Source: an uncultured Bacteroidota bacterium
GTDB lineage: Bacteria > Bacteroidota > Bacteroidia > Chitinophagales > Chitinophagaceae
Length of the DNA stretch: 26,052 nucleotides
Direction of reading: 5' to 3'
Assembly: GCA_903825065.1 (NCBI GenBank)
Contig: CAIJZG010000008.1
Location: 1-26,052 of the forward strand
Positions 1 to 7,274 of this stretch are shown one piece after another. Within the stretch, counting starts at the first letter, position 1. The number at the start of each line of letters is the position of its first letter. The notes beneath the pieces are model-generated. The model was not told where the DNA came from and searched no databases. It was given only the letters and a program-made list of their open reading frames with translations. The position numbers and the translations under genes are program-made.

Positions 1-1453
1 CTTCAAATTTAGAATCATCAGTAAGTTGATCTTCGTAATCTGTTTGAAATGTATAGTTTTTTTGGTCACCTCCACCTAGGGTTTGTTGTTTCAGTGCTTG
101 CGCTTTGATAGAATTATCTAAATTATAAGTTTGAGTATTAATATAGTTTGTGTTATTATTATTACTTGAGTTATAATTAAGGTCTGCAGATAAATTTCTT
201 CCAGTTTTAGGAAAATTGTATTTGTAACTTAATTGGGTTCCCAGGTTTTTGAACATACCAGTGCTGGTACTATTGATTAAGTTATAAGAACTTGCTAATC
301 CTTTAATAGTGGAATCTACAGTTTGATCCTGTTCATTGGTAGAATGACCTTTCACATAGTTAGCACCCAAAGTTATGGTACTTCTATTGCTTACAAACCA
401 ATCAATGCTACCTCGTATAAAGCCAAAATGATTTAAATTAGTCCCATTAGTAATTTGATGAATTGAACTTGGAGGGTTTAAAAGATTATTTCGGTCCGCT
501 ACTCCTTCTGAAATAGATTTACGCTCCATCAAATTGCCACTCAATGAAATATTTGTTTTAGCCTGACGCAGGGCAATATCCCCCCCTCCATTAAATTTAC
601 CTCTTGAATCTACTCCAGCTCGAATGCCTCCATTATATCCACTTTTTTTGTTTTTCTTTAAAACAATATTTAAGATACCAGCATTTCCACCCGAAGCATC
701 ATATTTCGCTGATGGGTTAGTTATTAATTCAACTTTGTCAATGATGTCTGCAGGAATTTGATCTAGTGTAAGTGTGGTAGGTCGATTATCAATAAATATA
801 GTTGGGGTTGCATTTCGCATGGTTACATTTCCATCTATATCAACATTCAAGGATGGAATATTTTTCATGATTTCTGTGGCAGTCTGCCCAGAAGCCATAA
901 TATTTTTGTCAACATTAAATACTTTCCTGTCAATTCCCATTTCGAATTCTGGTCTGGCCGAAGAAGTTACAGTTACATTTCCCAGATCTGTTGCGTTTTG
1001 TTCTAATTTAATATTTCCAAGATCCTTATCAGCCTGTGCTAACATTTGTTGCAAATTTGCAGCCGTAGGAGCTCCACCACCCTGTGGCATTTTAAGTCCG
1101 AACGTAATTGGACTAATCACGCTTTTATATCCAATAGACGACAATTTCAAATTAAATCTCCCCATCACTGAGAGTCCTTCAATACTGAATTCGCCATTTG
1201 ATTTTGTGATTTGTGTAGAAAGAATCACTTCTTTCATTTTCTTAGTAACTGTATCAAACTTATTGCCAGTTAATTGAATAGTTACTCCTTCTAAAGCTTT
1301 ATTGGTCTTACTATCCACGATTTTTCCGTAAAAATGACCCACATTCATGGCTTGTCCGCCTCCACGAGCTCCACCCATCATGCCCGGGGGCATTTGTGCA
1401 TTTATGTTAATACTGAAACTAAATAAAATAATAGCGAATAATAATTTTCTCAT
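1..1453 (-). CDS. TonB-type outer-membrane beta-barrel receptor, partial (N-terminal 484 codons)
   Basis: The start ATG is at 1453 and the frame stays open to base 1, so the C-terminal barrel lies outside the window. Residues 1-20 form a signal peptide (MRKLLFAIILF...NINAQ). A Gly/Met-rich linker (MPPGMMGGARGGG) follows. Next is a carboxypeptidase-regulatory-like beta-sandwich (GKIVDSKTNKALEGVTIQL ... SIGYKS), then a TonB plug-like region (IMKNIPSLNVDIDGNVTMRN ... IDKVELITNPSAKYDASGG). After the plug the sequence turns into Asn/Ser/Thr-rich alternating strands typical of a barrel. This order fits the 'outer membrane beta-barrel family protein' group (OMP_b-brl_3), related to SusC/TonB receptors. 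Such proteins import or bind an unknown ligand with TonB energy. No SusD partner is visible on the upstream side, and the downstream side is outside the window. The substrate cannot be told. Confidence 0.85.
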   Translation of the reverse strand, partial: MRKLLFAIILFSFSININAQMPPGMMGGARGGGQAMNVGHFYGKIVDSKTNKALEGVTIQLTGNKFDTVTKKMKEVILSTQITKSNGEFSIEGLSVMGRFNLKLSSIGYKSVISPITFGLKMPQGGGAPTAANLQQMLAQADKDLGNIKLEQNATDLGNVTVTSSARPEFEMGIDRKVFNVDKNIMASGQTATEIMKNIPSLNVDIDGNVTMRNATPTIFIDNRPTTLTLDQIPADIIDKVELITNPSAKYDASGGNAGILNIVLKKNKKSGYNGGIRAGVDSRGKFNGGGDIALRQAKTNISLSGNLMERKSISEGVADRNNLLNPPSSIHQITNGTNLNHFGFIRGSIDWFVSNRSTITLGANYVKGHSTNEQDQTVDSTIKGLASSYNLINSTSTGMFKNLGTQLSYKYNFPKTGRNLSADLNYNSSNNNNTNYINTQTYNLDNSIKAQALKQQTLGGGDQKNYTFQTDYEDQLTDDSKFE

Positions 1454-1550
1454 ATATAATTGTAGGTATTTCTAGAAGTAAAGGTCGTTTAGATGGAAGC
1501 GATAGTATTATTGTTTACACAAGCGGTAATAAGACAATTTTAAATGGATA

Positions 1551-1564
1551 AAGTTTTAAAACTT
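1551..1564. promoter_or_regulatory. 14-bp perfect palindrome in the receptor upstream region
   Basis: AAGTTTTAAAACTT reads the same on both strands and lies about 100 bases upstream of the receptor start (1453) and about 30 bases past the DUF445 stop. A small GGCT-GA-AGCC hairpin sits next to it (1567-1576). The pair could be a weak terminator for DUF445 or an operator for the receptor. No TAnnTTTG core was found for the receptor in 1454-1592. AT-only palindromes arise often by chance, so this is weak. Confidence 0.2.
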
Positions 1565-1592
1565 AGGGCTGAAGCCATAAAATAATCGGTGA

Positions 1593-2195
1593 CTAGCTCA
1601 AAATTGTTATAAAAACCTGTAAAAGTCCGATAATAAATCCTAATACGCCACCAATAATTTCTACAAAACGGAATTCTTTTGACATGATAGCCTGTAGTAT
1701 TTCTTCCAATTTATCGGATGAGAAACCACTGACTTTATTAATTACAATTTTTTCCAGATCCAGGTCTTTTTCGAGTTGCCCCATATAGTTTTCCATCATC
1801 GAAGGGAAAAGTGATTGTAATTCCTTGATGAAGATTGCTTTCATCTGATTGATTGTTTTATCACCAATAAACATGCCTATCATCGGCATCTCTTCTGCTA
1901 ATTTTACCCTAAGGAAATGGTCAATATGTGTTTCCACAAAAGGCATCAGCTTTTCTATGTTGTCTGGATTCGAGATCTTTTTTTCTATGTCTGAAAAGGA
2001 TAAGAGCTCCTGGCTAACTAACTTTCCCAATTTTTCTGCAAATTGTTTTTGCCTTTTAGGGAAAATACCATGAAATGTAATTCCCAGTATTTTAACTGGA
2101 ACTTTTGGATGAAAAAGCATTTTGATGGCGATCCAATTGGTAAACCATCCGATAAAAGCGGAAATTAGTGGAATTAGTATGAGCGTAATCTTCAT
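1593..2195 (-). CDS. DUF445 family membrane protein
   Basis: This is a 200-residue protein of unknown molecular function. The N-terminus is a membrane segment with the family hallmark GWFTNWIAIKMLFHP at about residues 12-26. The middle (about 40-165) is charged and helical. The C-terminus ends in a second hydrophobic segment (VEIIGGVLGFIIGLLQVFITI), so both ends are probably membrane-embedded with a cytoplasmic or periplasmic helical body between. The open frame extends upstream to 2285, but that extension runs through the terminator hairpin and into tRNA-His, so the ATG at 2195 (MKITLILIPL) is the real start. The leader between the hairpin and the ATG is only 13 bases with no Shine-Dalgarno. 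B. subtilis YheB belongs to the same broad family. The family assignment is firm; the function is not. Confidence 0.85.
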   Translation of the reverse strand: MKITLILIPLISAFIGWFTNWIAIKMLFHPKVPVKILGITFHGIFPKRQKQFAEKLGKLVSQELLSFSDIEKKISNPDNIEKLMPFVETHIDHFLRVKLAEEMPMIGMFIGDKTINQMKAIFIKELQSLFPSMMENYMGQLEKDLDLEKIVINKVSGFSSDKLEEILQAIMSKEFRFVEIIGGVLGFIIGLLQVFITILS

Positions 2196-2208
2196 GTATG
2201 ATAAATTA

Positions 2209-2238
2209 AAAACCCTATAAGAAAGCTTATAGGGTTTT
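2209..2238 (-). terminator. Rho-independent terminator of tRNA-His
   Basis: AAAACCCTATAAG (2209-2221) and CTTATAGGGTTTT (2226-2238) form a perfect 13-bp stem with a 4-base loop. On the minus strand the stem ends in a T run and begins 5 bases after the tRNA 3' end. Its distal edge is 13 bases from the DUF445 start codon. Confidence 0.85.
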
Positions 2239-2243
2239 GGTTG

Positions 2244-2318
2244 GGAGAACAATGGGTCTCGAACCCACGACCTACAGTGCCACAAACTGTCGCTCTAACC
2301 TACTGAGCTATGCCCTCC
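2244..2318 (-). tRNA. tRNA-His (anticodon GTG)
   Basis: All four arms can be folded by hand. The acceptor is GAGGGCA/TGTTCTC with two G-T pairs. The D arm is GCTC/GAGC. The anticodon arm is ACAGT/ACTGT around loop TTGTGGC (anticodon GTG). The T arm is GTGGG/CCCAT with loop TTCGAGA. The histidine identity pair is present: an extra encoded G at -1 (2318) opposite discriminator C73 (2244). The 3' CCA is not encoded (CAA follows), so CCA must be added after transcription. Without G-1 the gene spans 2244-2317. Confidence 0.95.
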
Positions 2319-2360
2319 GTTTTCAACACTTTTGGAAAAAACTAATTTTCTAAAGGATTG

Positions 2361-2389
2361 CAAAAATAGGGTAATTAGTCATTTCGCAA
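2361..2389 (-). promoter_or_regulatory. Bacteroidota-type promoter of tRNA-His
   Basis: On the minus strand TTG (2389-2387), an 18-base spacer and TATTTTTG (2368-2361) match the Bacteroidota sigma-ABfr consensus TTG...TAnnTTTG. The predicted transcript start near 2354 leaves a 5' leader of about 36 bases before the tRNA. It is the best-matched promoter in the window because both boxes and the spacing agree. Confidence 0.6.
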
Positions 2390-2475
2390 TACTGAATTTT
2401 GAATCTTTTTCAAAACTCTTTCCAAAATCCTTTGTTAATTGAGATAAAAGGTAAGGGGCAAAAGGGTTTTTCAGC

Positions 2476-2483
2476 TATTTTTG
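2476..2483 (+). promoter_or_regulatory. Possible -7 box for the S41 protease gene
   Basis: TATTTTTG matches TAnnTTTG exactly and lies just ahead of the ATG at 2492. No TTG is found at the expected distance upstream. If it is used, transcription would begin near 2490. That would favour the ATG at 2513 as start and exclude any start further upstream. Confidence 0.3.
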
Positions 2484-2491
2484 GTACTGTC

Positions 2492-4648
2492 ATGCAAAAA
2501 TTCAAGCAATTTATGAAGAGTAAAAAAGGGTTAGTTCTAACCGCCATTGTTCTATTTGGCGCATTGTTCTTTGCTTTCAAAGTAATCGATTCAGGCAATG
2601 AGACTATTAATATCACCACTAAACAACGTTTATTGAATGCCATTGGATCATTATTGGAAGAAGGCCATTATAGCCCTAAAGCAATTAATGATGCATTTTC
2701 AAAAGAGGTATTTAAGAAGTATCTGAATGAATTGGATGGAGATAAAATACTTTTTACGCAAGCGGATATTGACGGTTTAAAAAAGTATGAAACAACCCTT
2801 GATGATGAAATTCATGGATCGCCTATTGCATTTGCGCCAGCTGTAAGTGCTATTTATGATAAAAGGTTGCCGGAAACAATTTTGATGTACAAAGAAATTT
2901 TATCTCAACCTTTCGATTTCAATAAAGACGAAACTTTTTTTACAGAAGGTGATAAATTATCTTTTGCAGTGAATGATGCAGAAAGAAAAGATCGCTTTAG
3001 AAAAGAATTGAAATTTTATTCTTTAGAAAAATTTGTGGAATTCCAGGATTTACGTGAAAAAAATAAAAGCATCAAAGACTTTGTAGTTAAAGCAGATTCC
3101 ACTTTAGAACGTGAAGCAAGAATGAAAGTTTTGAAGATCATGGATAAAAGATATGATCGATTGAAAAGTACTTTCAATGAAGACGAACGATTTAATGCTT
3201 ACTTAAATGTGATCACCAATTTAATGGACCCACATACCGATTATTTTCCTCCAGTCGAGAAAAGAGCGTTTGACGAAGAAATGAGCAGAAGGTTTTATGG
3301 TATTGGAGCTCAGTTAACGGAAACTGAAAATGGAGAAGTAAAAATTGCAAGTGTGCAACCGGGTGGTGCAGCTTGGAAGTCGGGCGAAATCGCAGCCAAT
3401 GATATTATTTTAAAAGTAGCGCAGGGTAAAGAGGAACCAGTTGATGTTACAGGGTATACTACAACAGATGCAGTAAAACTTATACGTGGTAACAAAGGAA
3501 GTGAGGTTCGTCTTACATTAAAAAAACTAGACGGTACTATTAAGGTAGTAACTATGATTAGGGAAGAAGTTTCTTTGGATGAAGGACTAGTTAGAAGTGC
3601 CGTCATTCAAAATGGGAATGATAAAATTGGATATATCTATCTGCCAGAATTCTATGCTGATTTTGAGCGGGAATCAGGTAGTCGTTGTTCTGATGATGTT
3701 GCTAAAGAATTAGAAAAATTAAAAAAAGAAAATGTAAAAGGTGTTGTATTGGATATTCGTACCAATGGCGGCGGATCTTTATACGAAGTAGTACAAATGG
3801 TGGGTTTGTTCATAGATCAAGGTCCTGTTGTGCAGGTTCGTGATAAAGACGGAAAATCAAGTGCCATCAATGACAAACACGCTGGTGCTATTTATGATGG
3901 ACCATTAGCTGTAATGGTAAATGAGTTTAGTGCCTCTGCTAGTGAAATATTTGCTGCAGCAATTCAGGATTACAAACGTGGTATCATTATAGGCAGTACC
4001 TCAACTTATGGAAAGGGCACTGTTCAGAAAACAATTCCATTTGGTAAACCTATTGATTTTTCTAGTGGTAGAACTGAATACGGAGCTGTGAAATTGACCT
4101 TCCAAAAGTACTATCGCATTAATGGCGGTTCGGTTCAATTAAAAGGAGTAACACCAGATGTGATTCTCCCAGATGCATTAGAGTATTATAAATTAAGAGA
4201 AAAGGATAATGCTTCTGCTTTGCCATGGGATGAGATTTCAAAAGTGCCCTATGAAACCTGGCATAACGCAGATTTTAGTGCTTCGATTAAAAAAGAAAAT
4301 GCAAAGATTGCTGAGAATAAATCGCTGAATTTGTTAAGAAGCAATTTGCTTTGGTTATCAAAGAATACGGAGTTGCCCATCAATCTGAATATTGAAAAAT
4401 ATAAGGATATGCAGAAGCAGATTAGAACCACTGTCAACCAAAATAATGCACTCCTGAAATTAGAAAAAGATATGAGTGTGGAAGCAATGGCAGTTGATCA
4501 CGATAAATTTTATAATAACCCAGATAAGCCAAAGGGAGAAAGATATTTGTCGTGGTTGAAATCTATTAAATCTGACATGCATTTAGAGGAGACTGTTAAT
4601 ATGGTGTCGGATATGATTCATCAACAACCTCAAACAGTCTTAAAATAA
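2492..4648 (+). CDS. prc: Carboxy-terminal processing peptidase (S41, Tsp/Prc type)
   Basis: This serine-lysine protease is anchored in the inner membrane and faces the periplasm, where the family trims or degrades proteins from their C-termini. From the ATG at 2492 it has 718 residues. A membrane anchor (KKGLVLTAIVLFGALFFAF) is at about 11-30, followed by a long helical N-terminal domain to about 255, a PDZ domain (GIGAQLTETENGEVKIASV onward) at about 265-360, the S41 core at about 370-570 and a C-terminal helical domain. The NEFSASASEIFAAAIQDY motif holds the catalytic Ser (S482) and Asp (D493). Lys508 is in YGKGTVQ. They correspond to Ser430, Asp441 and Lys455 of E. coli Tsp, with one extra residue before the Lys. 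The frame opens at a TTG at 2399, but that extension is basic and non-homologous-looking; an ATG at 2513 is also possible. Domain order and length fit the Bacteroidota form. UpxY follows after 32 bases, probably in the same transcript. Confidence 0.9.
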   Translation: MQKFKQFMKSKKGLVLTAIVLFGALFFAFKVIDSGNETINITTKQRLLNAIGSLLEEGHYSPKAINDAFSKEVFKKYLNELDGDKILFTQADIDGLKKYETTLDDEIHGSPIAFAPAVSAIYDKRLPETILMYKEILSQPFDFNKDETFFTEGDKLSFAVNDAERKDRFRKELKFYSLEKFVEFQDLREKNKSIKDFVVKADSTLEREARMKVLKIMDKRYDRLKSTFNEDERFNAYLNVITNLMDPHTDYFPPVEKRAFDEEMSRRFYGIGAQLTETENGEVKIASVQPGGAAWKSGEIAANDIILKVAQGKEEPVDVTGYTTTDAVKLIRGNKGSEVRLTLKKLDGTIKVVTMIREEVSLDEGLVRSAVIQNGNDKIGYIYLPEFYADFERESGSRCSDDVAKELEKLKKENVKGVVLDIRTNGGGSLYEVVQMVGLFIDQGPVVQVRDKDGKSSAINDKHAGAIYDGPLAVMVNEFSASASEIFAAAIQDYKRGIIIGSTSTYGKGTVQKTIPFGKPIDFSSGRTEYGAVKLTFQKYYRINGGSVQLKGVTPDVILPDALEYYKLREKDNASALPWDEISKVPYETWHNADFSASIKKENAKIAENKSLNLLRSNLLWLSKNTELPINLNIEKYKDMQKQIRTTVNQNNALLKLEKDMSVEAMAVDHDKFYNNPDKPKGERYLSWLKSIKSDMHLEETVNMVSDMIHQQPQTVLK

Positions 4649-4680
4649 AGTTGCTTTTTTTTGCTTTGAACGATTGAACC

Positions 4681-5187
4681 ATGGAAGAGGATAAGAAATG
4701 GTATGCCTTATATACCAAGCCAAGGTGGGAGAAAAAGATTGATGCTAGCTTAATTAAGAAAAATATTGAGTCATGGTGTCCTTTGCAAAAGATAGAAAAG
4801 CAATGGACCGATCGAAAGAAGATAATAGAAGAACCTTTATTTAAATCTTACATTTTTGTTCATATTGATTTGACTGAAAAAGTGAGGGTTCTTCAAACAG
4901 ATGGGATTTTAAATTTTGTGCATTATCTTGGTAAGCCTGCTATAATTAGGGATGAAGAAATAAATCTAATCAAACATTACCTTCTTGAAAAAGATGTAAA
5001 AATTTCATTGATCAGTAAAGAAGGTTATGAAGCGTCAACCAGGATTCGTGTAAACCATGGAGTGTTCATGGGCAAAGAAGGAACCGTTCTGAAAAATGCA
5101 AAAAAGAAAATCTTTGTAAAACTAGAAAGCCTGGGGCAGGTGATGGTAGTTGAGTTTCCTGTAGAATATTTATCTCATTTAGATTAA
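4681..5187 (+). CDS. UpxY-type transcription antiterminator (NusG paralog)
   Basis: This 168-residue protein has an N-terminal NGN domain (KKWYALYTKPRWEKKIDASL ... PLFKSYIFVHIDL; about 6-100) and a C-terminal KOW domain (RVNHGVFMGKEGTVLKNAKK; about 121-165). NusG binds the RNA polymerase clamp through NGN. The short specialised paralogs called UpxY in Bacteroides prevent premature termination in the polysaccharide operon that follows them. Here no polysaccharide operon follows: the next feature is a terminator-like palindromic element and then mtaB on the opposite strand. The gene may be an orphan, may act in trans, or may be an unusual housekeeping copy. General NusG is usually longer and sits beside secE/rplK, which are absent here. 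The start ATG is supported by the conserved WYALYT opening. Confidence 0.85.
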   Translation: MEEDKKWYALYTKPRWEKKIDASLIKKNIESWCPLQKIEKQWTDRKKIIEEPLFKSYIFVHIDLTEKVRVLQTDGILNFVHYLGKPAIIRDEEINLIKHYLLEKDVKISLISKEGYEASTRIRVNHGVFMGKEGTVLKNAKKKIFVKLESLGQVMVVEFPVEYLSHLD

Positions 5188-5250
5188 GGGAAAGTCAAAA
5201 ATAAAAATTAAAAGTAAAAAAAAGTGAAATTAGGTGGATGTAGTATAATA

Positions 5251-5325
5251 CCCCTCTTGTTCGCTTGCGAATAGGAGGGAATGCCGATTTAGCTTTAGCG
5301 GAATACGGCTGGAGGGGTTGTTTTT
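5251..5325 (+). terminator. Compound palindromic element acting as terminator
   Basis: Two hairpins lie side by side. The first (5252-5279) has a 13-bp stem CCCTCTTGTTCGC / GCGAATAGGAGGG with G-T pairs. The second (5283-5309) is GCCGATTTAGC-TTTA-GCGGAAT-A-CGGC with one mismatch and one bulge. CCCCTC (5251-5256) can also pair with GAGGGG (5312-5317), enclosing both in a cloverleaf, and TTGTTTTT follows. On the plus strand this would end the protease-UpxY transcript. Its T run overlaps the last codon of mtaB. The structure resembles dispersed REP-like elements. Confidence 0.6.
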
Positions 5326-6598
5326 ACAAAGTCCATTCCATTACTAGATTCGTCCATTCACTTTTATACGGTGCCGAAATACGTATGTAATTATCTGTGT
5401 ATCCTTCCATCATTCCGTTCTTCTCAAAATTCTCGAACAATACTTTTCTGTTTTCCCCGCTATGTTGTGCAGTAAAATATTGTAGTTTTTGATAAGATAG
5501 ATTTCTTAAAATTTTATTTCGCTCATTGCGAATATTTATTGGAATGACGGGCTTAATTTCTAAAGCTTTGGTATCGGGTCTTTCAGAATAAGTAAATACA
5601 TGTAAGTAAGAAACATCGAGTTCATGTAAGAACTGAAGTGTTTCTTGAAAGTGTTCATTCGTTTCTCCTGGAAATCCAACAATTACATCTACTCCAATAC
5701 TGCAATAGGGCATCAAATTTTTGATCATTGCAACTCGCTCTTGGTATAACTCTTTTTTATACCTTCTGCGCATTTGTTTTAAAATTTCATTGCTCCCACT
5801 TTGTAAGGGGATATGAAAATGGGGCATGAATTTTTTACTTTTCGATACCCATTCGATAATTTCCGGTGTTAGTAAATTGGGTTCGATTGATGAAATTCGA
5901 TATCGTTCTATTCCCTCTACTTTATCCAATGCTTGTATCAATTTGAAAAAGTCTTCCTCATATTTCAGATTGCCATCTGGTCCTTTTCCAAAATCGCCCA
6001 GATTAATACCCGTAAGAACAATTTCTTTCACACCATCTGCTGCTAGATCTATGGCATTTCGGACAACATTGGCCACATTGTCGCTTCTGCTTTTTCCTCT
6101 GGCCATTGGGATGGTACAGAATGAACAATTATAATCACATCCATCCTGTACTTTTAAAAAACTTCGGGTTCGATCATTCATTGAATAAGAAGCATTAAAT
6201 CCTGTTACTTCTTCAATTTCACAACTGCATATTTTTCCTTCATCTCCCTTGGTTAATTGAGCGATATGCTCCATGATATTAAACTTCTCGGATGCTCCTA
6301 ATACCAAGTCAACGCCTGGAATTCGAACAATTTCTTCTGGTTTTAATTGTGCATAACAACCAGTTATTACCACAAAACTTTCGGGTGCTTTGCGTTGTAT
6401 ACGTCGAACCAGTTGACGACATTCTTTATCAGCATTATCAGTAACAGAACAGGTATTGATTACATAAACGTCGGCAAAATCATCAAATTCCTTTTTCTCA
6501 AATCCTTTTTGTTCCATCATTCTAGATAGAGTAGAGGTCTCTGAGAAATTTAATTTACAGCCCAGAGTATGAAAGGCTACCGAACGCTTCTTTTCCAT
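5324..6598 (-). CDS. mtaB: tRNA (N6-threonylcarbamoyladenosine(37)-C2)-methylthiotransferase MtaB
   Basis: This radical-SAM enzyme adds a methylthio group to t6A37 of ANN-decoding tRNAs. The 424 residues show the methylthiotransferase order. The N-terminal UPF0004 domain carries the auxiliary 4Fe-4S ligands C14 (TLGCKLNFSE), C50 (INTCSVT) and C81 (TGCYAQ). The radical-SAM core has CDYNCSFC at C154/C158/C161. The C-terminus is a short TRAM-like domain from about 365. TLGCKLN separates MtaB from MiaB and RimO. The start at 6598 matches the family opening (KKRSVAFHTLGCK). A TATCTTTG box ends only 8 bases upstream, so the mRNA may be nearly leaderless. It is convergent with UpxY and divergent from the DUF4258 lipoprotein gene. 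Confidence 0.93.
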   Translation of the reverse strand: MEKKRSVAFHTLGCKLNFSETSTLSRMMEQKGFEKKEFDDFADVYVINTCSVTDNADKECRQLVRRIQRKAPESFVVITGCYAQLKPEEIVRIPGVDLVLGASEKFNIMEHIAQLTKGDEGKICSCEIEEVTGFNASYSMNDRTRSFLKVQDGCDYNCSFCTIPMARGKSRSDNVANVVRNAIDLAADGVKEIVLTGINLGDFGKGPDGNLKYEEDFFKLIQALDKVEGIERYRISSIEPNLLTPEIIEWVSKSKKFMPHFHIPLQSGSNEILKQMRRRYKKELYQERVAMIKNLMPYCSIGVDVIVGFPGETNEHFQETLQFLHELDVSYLHVFTYSERPDTKALEIKPVIPINIRNERNKILRNLSYQKLQYFTAQHSGENRKVLFENFEKNGMMEGYTDNYIRISAPYKSEWTNLVMEWTL

Positions 6599-6605
6599 AA
6601 GTGTG

Positions 6606-6613
6606 CAAAGATA
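6606..6613 (-). promoter_or_regulatory. Possible -7 box for mtaB
   Basis: On the minus strand TATCTTTG is an exact TAnnTTTG match. The nearest usable TTG (6641-6639) is 25 bases upstream, slightly too far. With the usual 5-7 bases to the transcript start, the mRNA would begin at or next to the mtaB ATG (6598). Confidence 0.4.
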
Positions 6614-6648
6614 ACGCCTTGCAACTAATTGGGTGGTTCAACGAATTA

Positions 6649-6681
6649 TTTGGGCAATTTTTATCGAAAAGCGTAAACTTG
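6649..6681 (+). promoter_or_regulatory. Possible promoter of the DUF4258 lipoprotein gene
   Basis: TTTG (6649-6652), a 21-base spacer and TAAACTTG (6674-6681) match the Bacteroidota consensus with one mismatch in the -7 box. The predicted start near 6688 leaves about 10 bases before the ATG at 6698. Confidence 0.35.
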
Positions 6682-6697
6682 TGTTCAAGAGTCAAAT

Positions 6698-7144
6698 ATG
6701 CTAAATAAAAAAATCACATCCTTTTTCCGGCTGCTATTATTAGTGATACTGATATTTAGCTTTGAAAATTGTCATCAGCCTTCCGCTCCAGAGATTAGTC
6801 ATGAAAATCAAGCTCAAAAAATCAATCTTCCTGAAAAACAGGAAACTGTTGATAATGCTGTACTAAATCGTCATCCTCAGCATATACATTTTTCAAAACA
6901 TGCTAAGTGTAGAATGGGTTGTAGGCATATCGATGAAACTGAAATCAAAGAAATTCTTGAAAAAGGGAGTATCAATTATAAAAAAAGTATATTGAATGGA
7001 GACCCTTGCAGAAGAAAGTTTGCCGTAGAGGGGCCTACCAGAGAAGGTCAAAGACTTCGGGTTATTTTTGCTCCCTGTGGAAATGAAATGACGGTAGTAA
7101 CTTGTATTGATTTAGGGGTTGAATGGACTTGTGATTGCAAATAA
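6698..7144 (+). CDS. Cysteine-rich DUF4258 domain lipoprotein
   Basis: This 148-residue protein starts with a hydrophobic signal (SFFRLLLLVILIFSF) and a lipobox-like ENC, making Cys25 the probable lipidation site. A low-complexity polar linker covers about 26-60. The DUF4258 domain covers about 62-140 (HFSKHAKCRMGCRHIDETEI ... INYKKS ... RRKFAVEGPTREGQRLRVIF). It carries seven further cysteines: C71, C75, C104, C127, C136, C145, C147, plus H68 and H77. DUF4258 proteins are related in fold to small RelE/ParE-like domains, but no antitoxin gene is beside it and an exported lipoprotein is unlikely to be a toxin. The cysteines and histidines could bind metal or form disulfides. The function is unknown. 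It is monocistronic between mtaB and the GT117 gene. Confidence 0.75.
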   Translation: MLNKKITSFFRLLLLVILIFSFENCHQPSAPEISHENQAQKINLPEKQETVDNAVLNRHPQHIHFSKHAKCRMGCRHIDETEIKEILEKGSINYKKSILNGDPCRRKFAVEGPTREGQRLRVIFAPCGNEMTVVTCIDLGVEWTCDCK

Positions 7145-7207
7145 GAAGAATTTAATAGGTCTTGATTATCAATGATTTTCCCTATAATAACGTTATAGTA
7201 AGTTAAT

Positions 7208-7220
7208 AACCTTAAAGGTT
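7208..7220. promoter_or_regulatory. Small dyad upstream of the GT117 gene
   Basis: AACCTT-A-AAGGTT is an inverted repeat with a one-base centre, too tight to be an RNA hairpin and so, if anything, a protein-binding dyad. A second inverted repeat CTATAA-TAACG-TTATAG lies at 7182-7198 just after the lipoprotein gene and could be a weak terminator. Both are short and may be chance. Confidence 0.2.
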
Positions 7221-7274
7221 TTCTTAAATCTTATAAAATGCGCAGCTGTTTTTTCGATTTTAGGATTATTAAGG

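Noticed and set aside
774..1277. Plus-strand open frame of 167 codons
   Set aside because: It is fully antisense to the receptor gene, whose frame has a signal peptide and recognisable domains; the plus-strand product has no family features.
2196..2285. N-terminal extension of DUF445 by 30 codons
   Set aside because: It would translate the terminator hairpin and part of tRNA-His; the ATG at 2195 gives the normal family N-terminus.
5251..5325. CRISPR repeat or tRNA-like gene
   Set aside because: There is no repeat-spacer series, and the folded shape has no anticodon or T-loop signature.
6698..7144. RelE-like toxin of a toxin-antitoxin pair
   Set aside because: The protein has a lipoprotein signal and no small antitoxin gene lies beside it.
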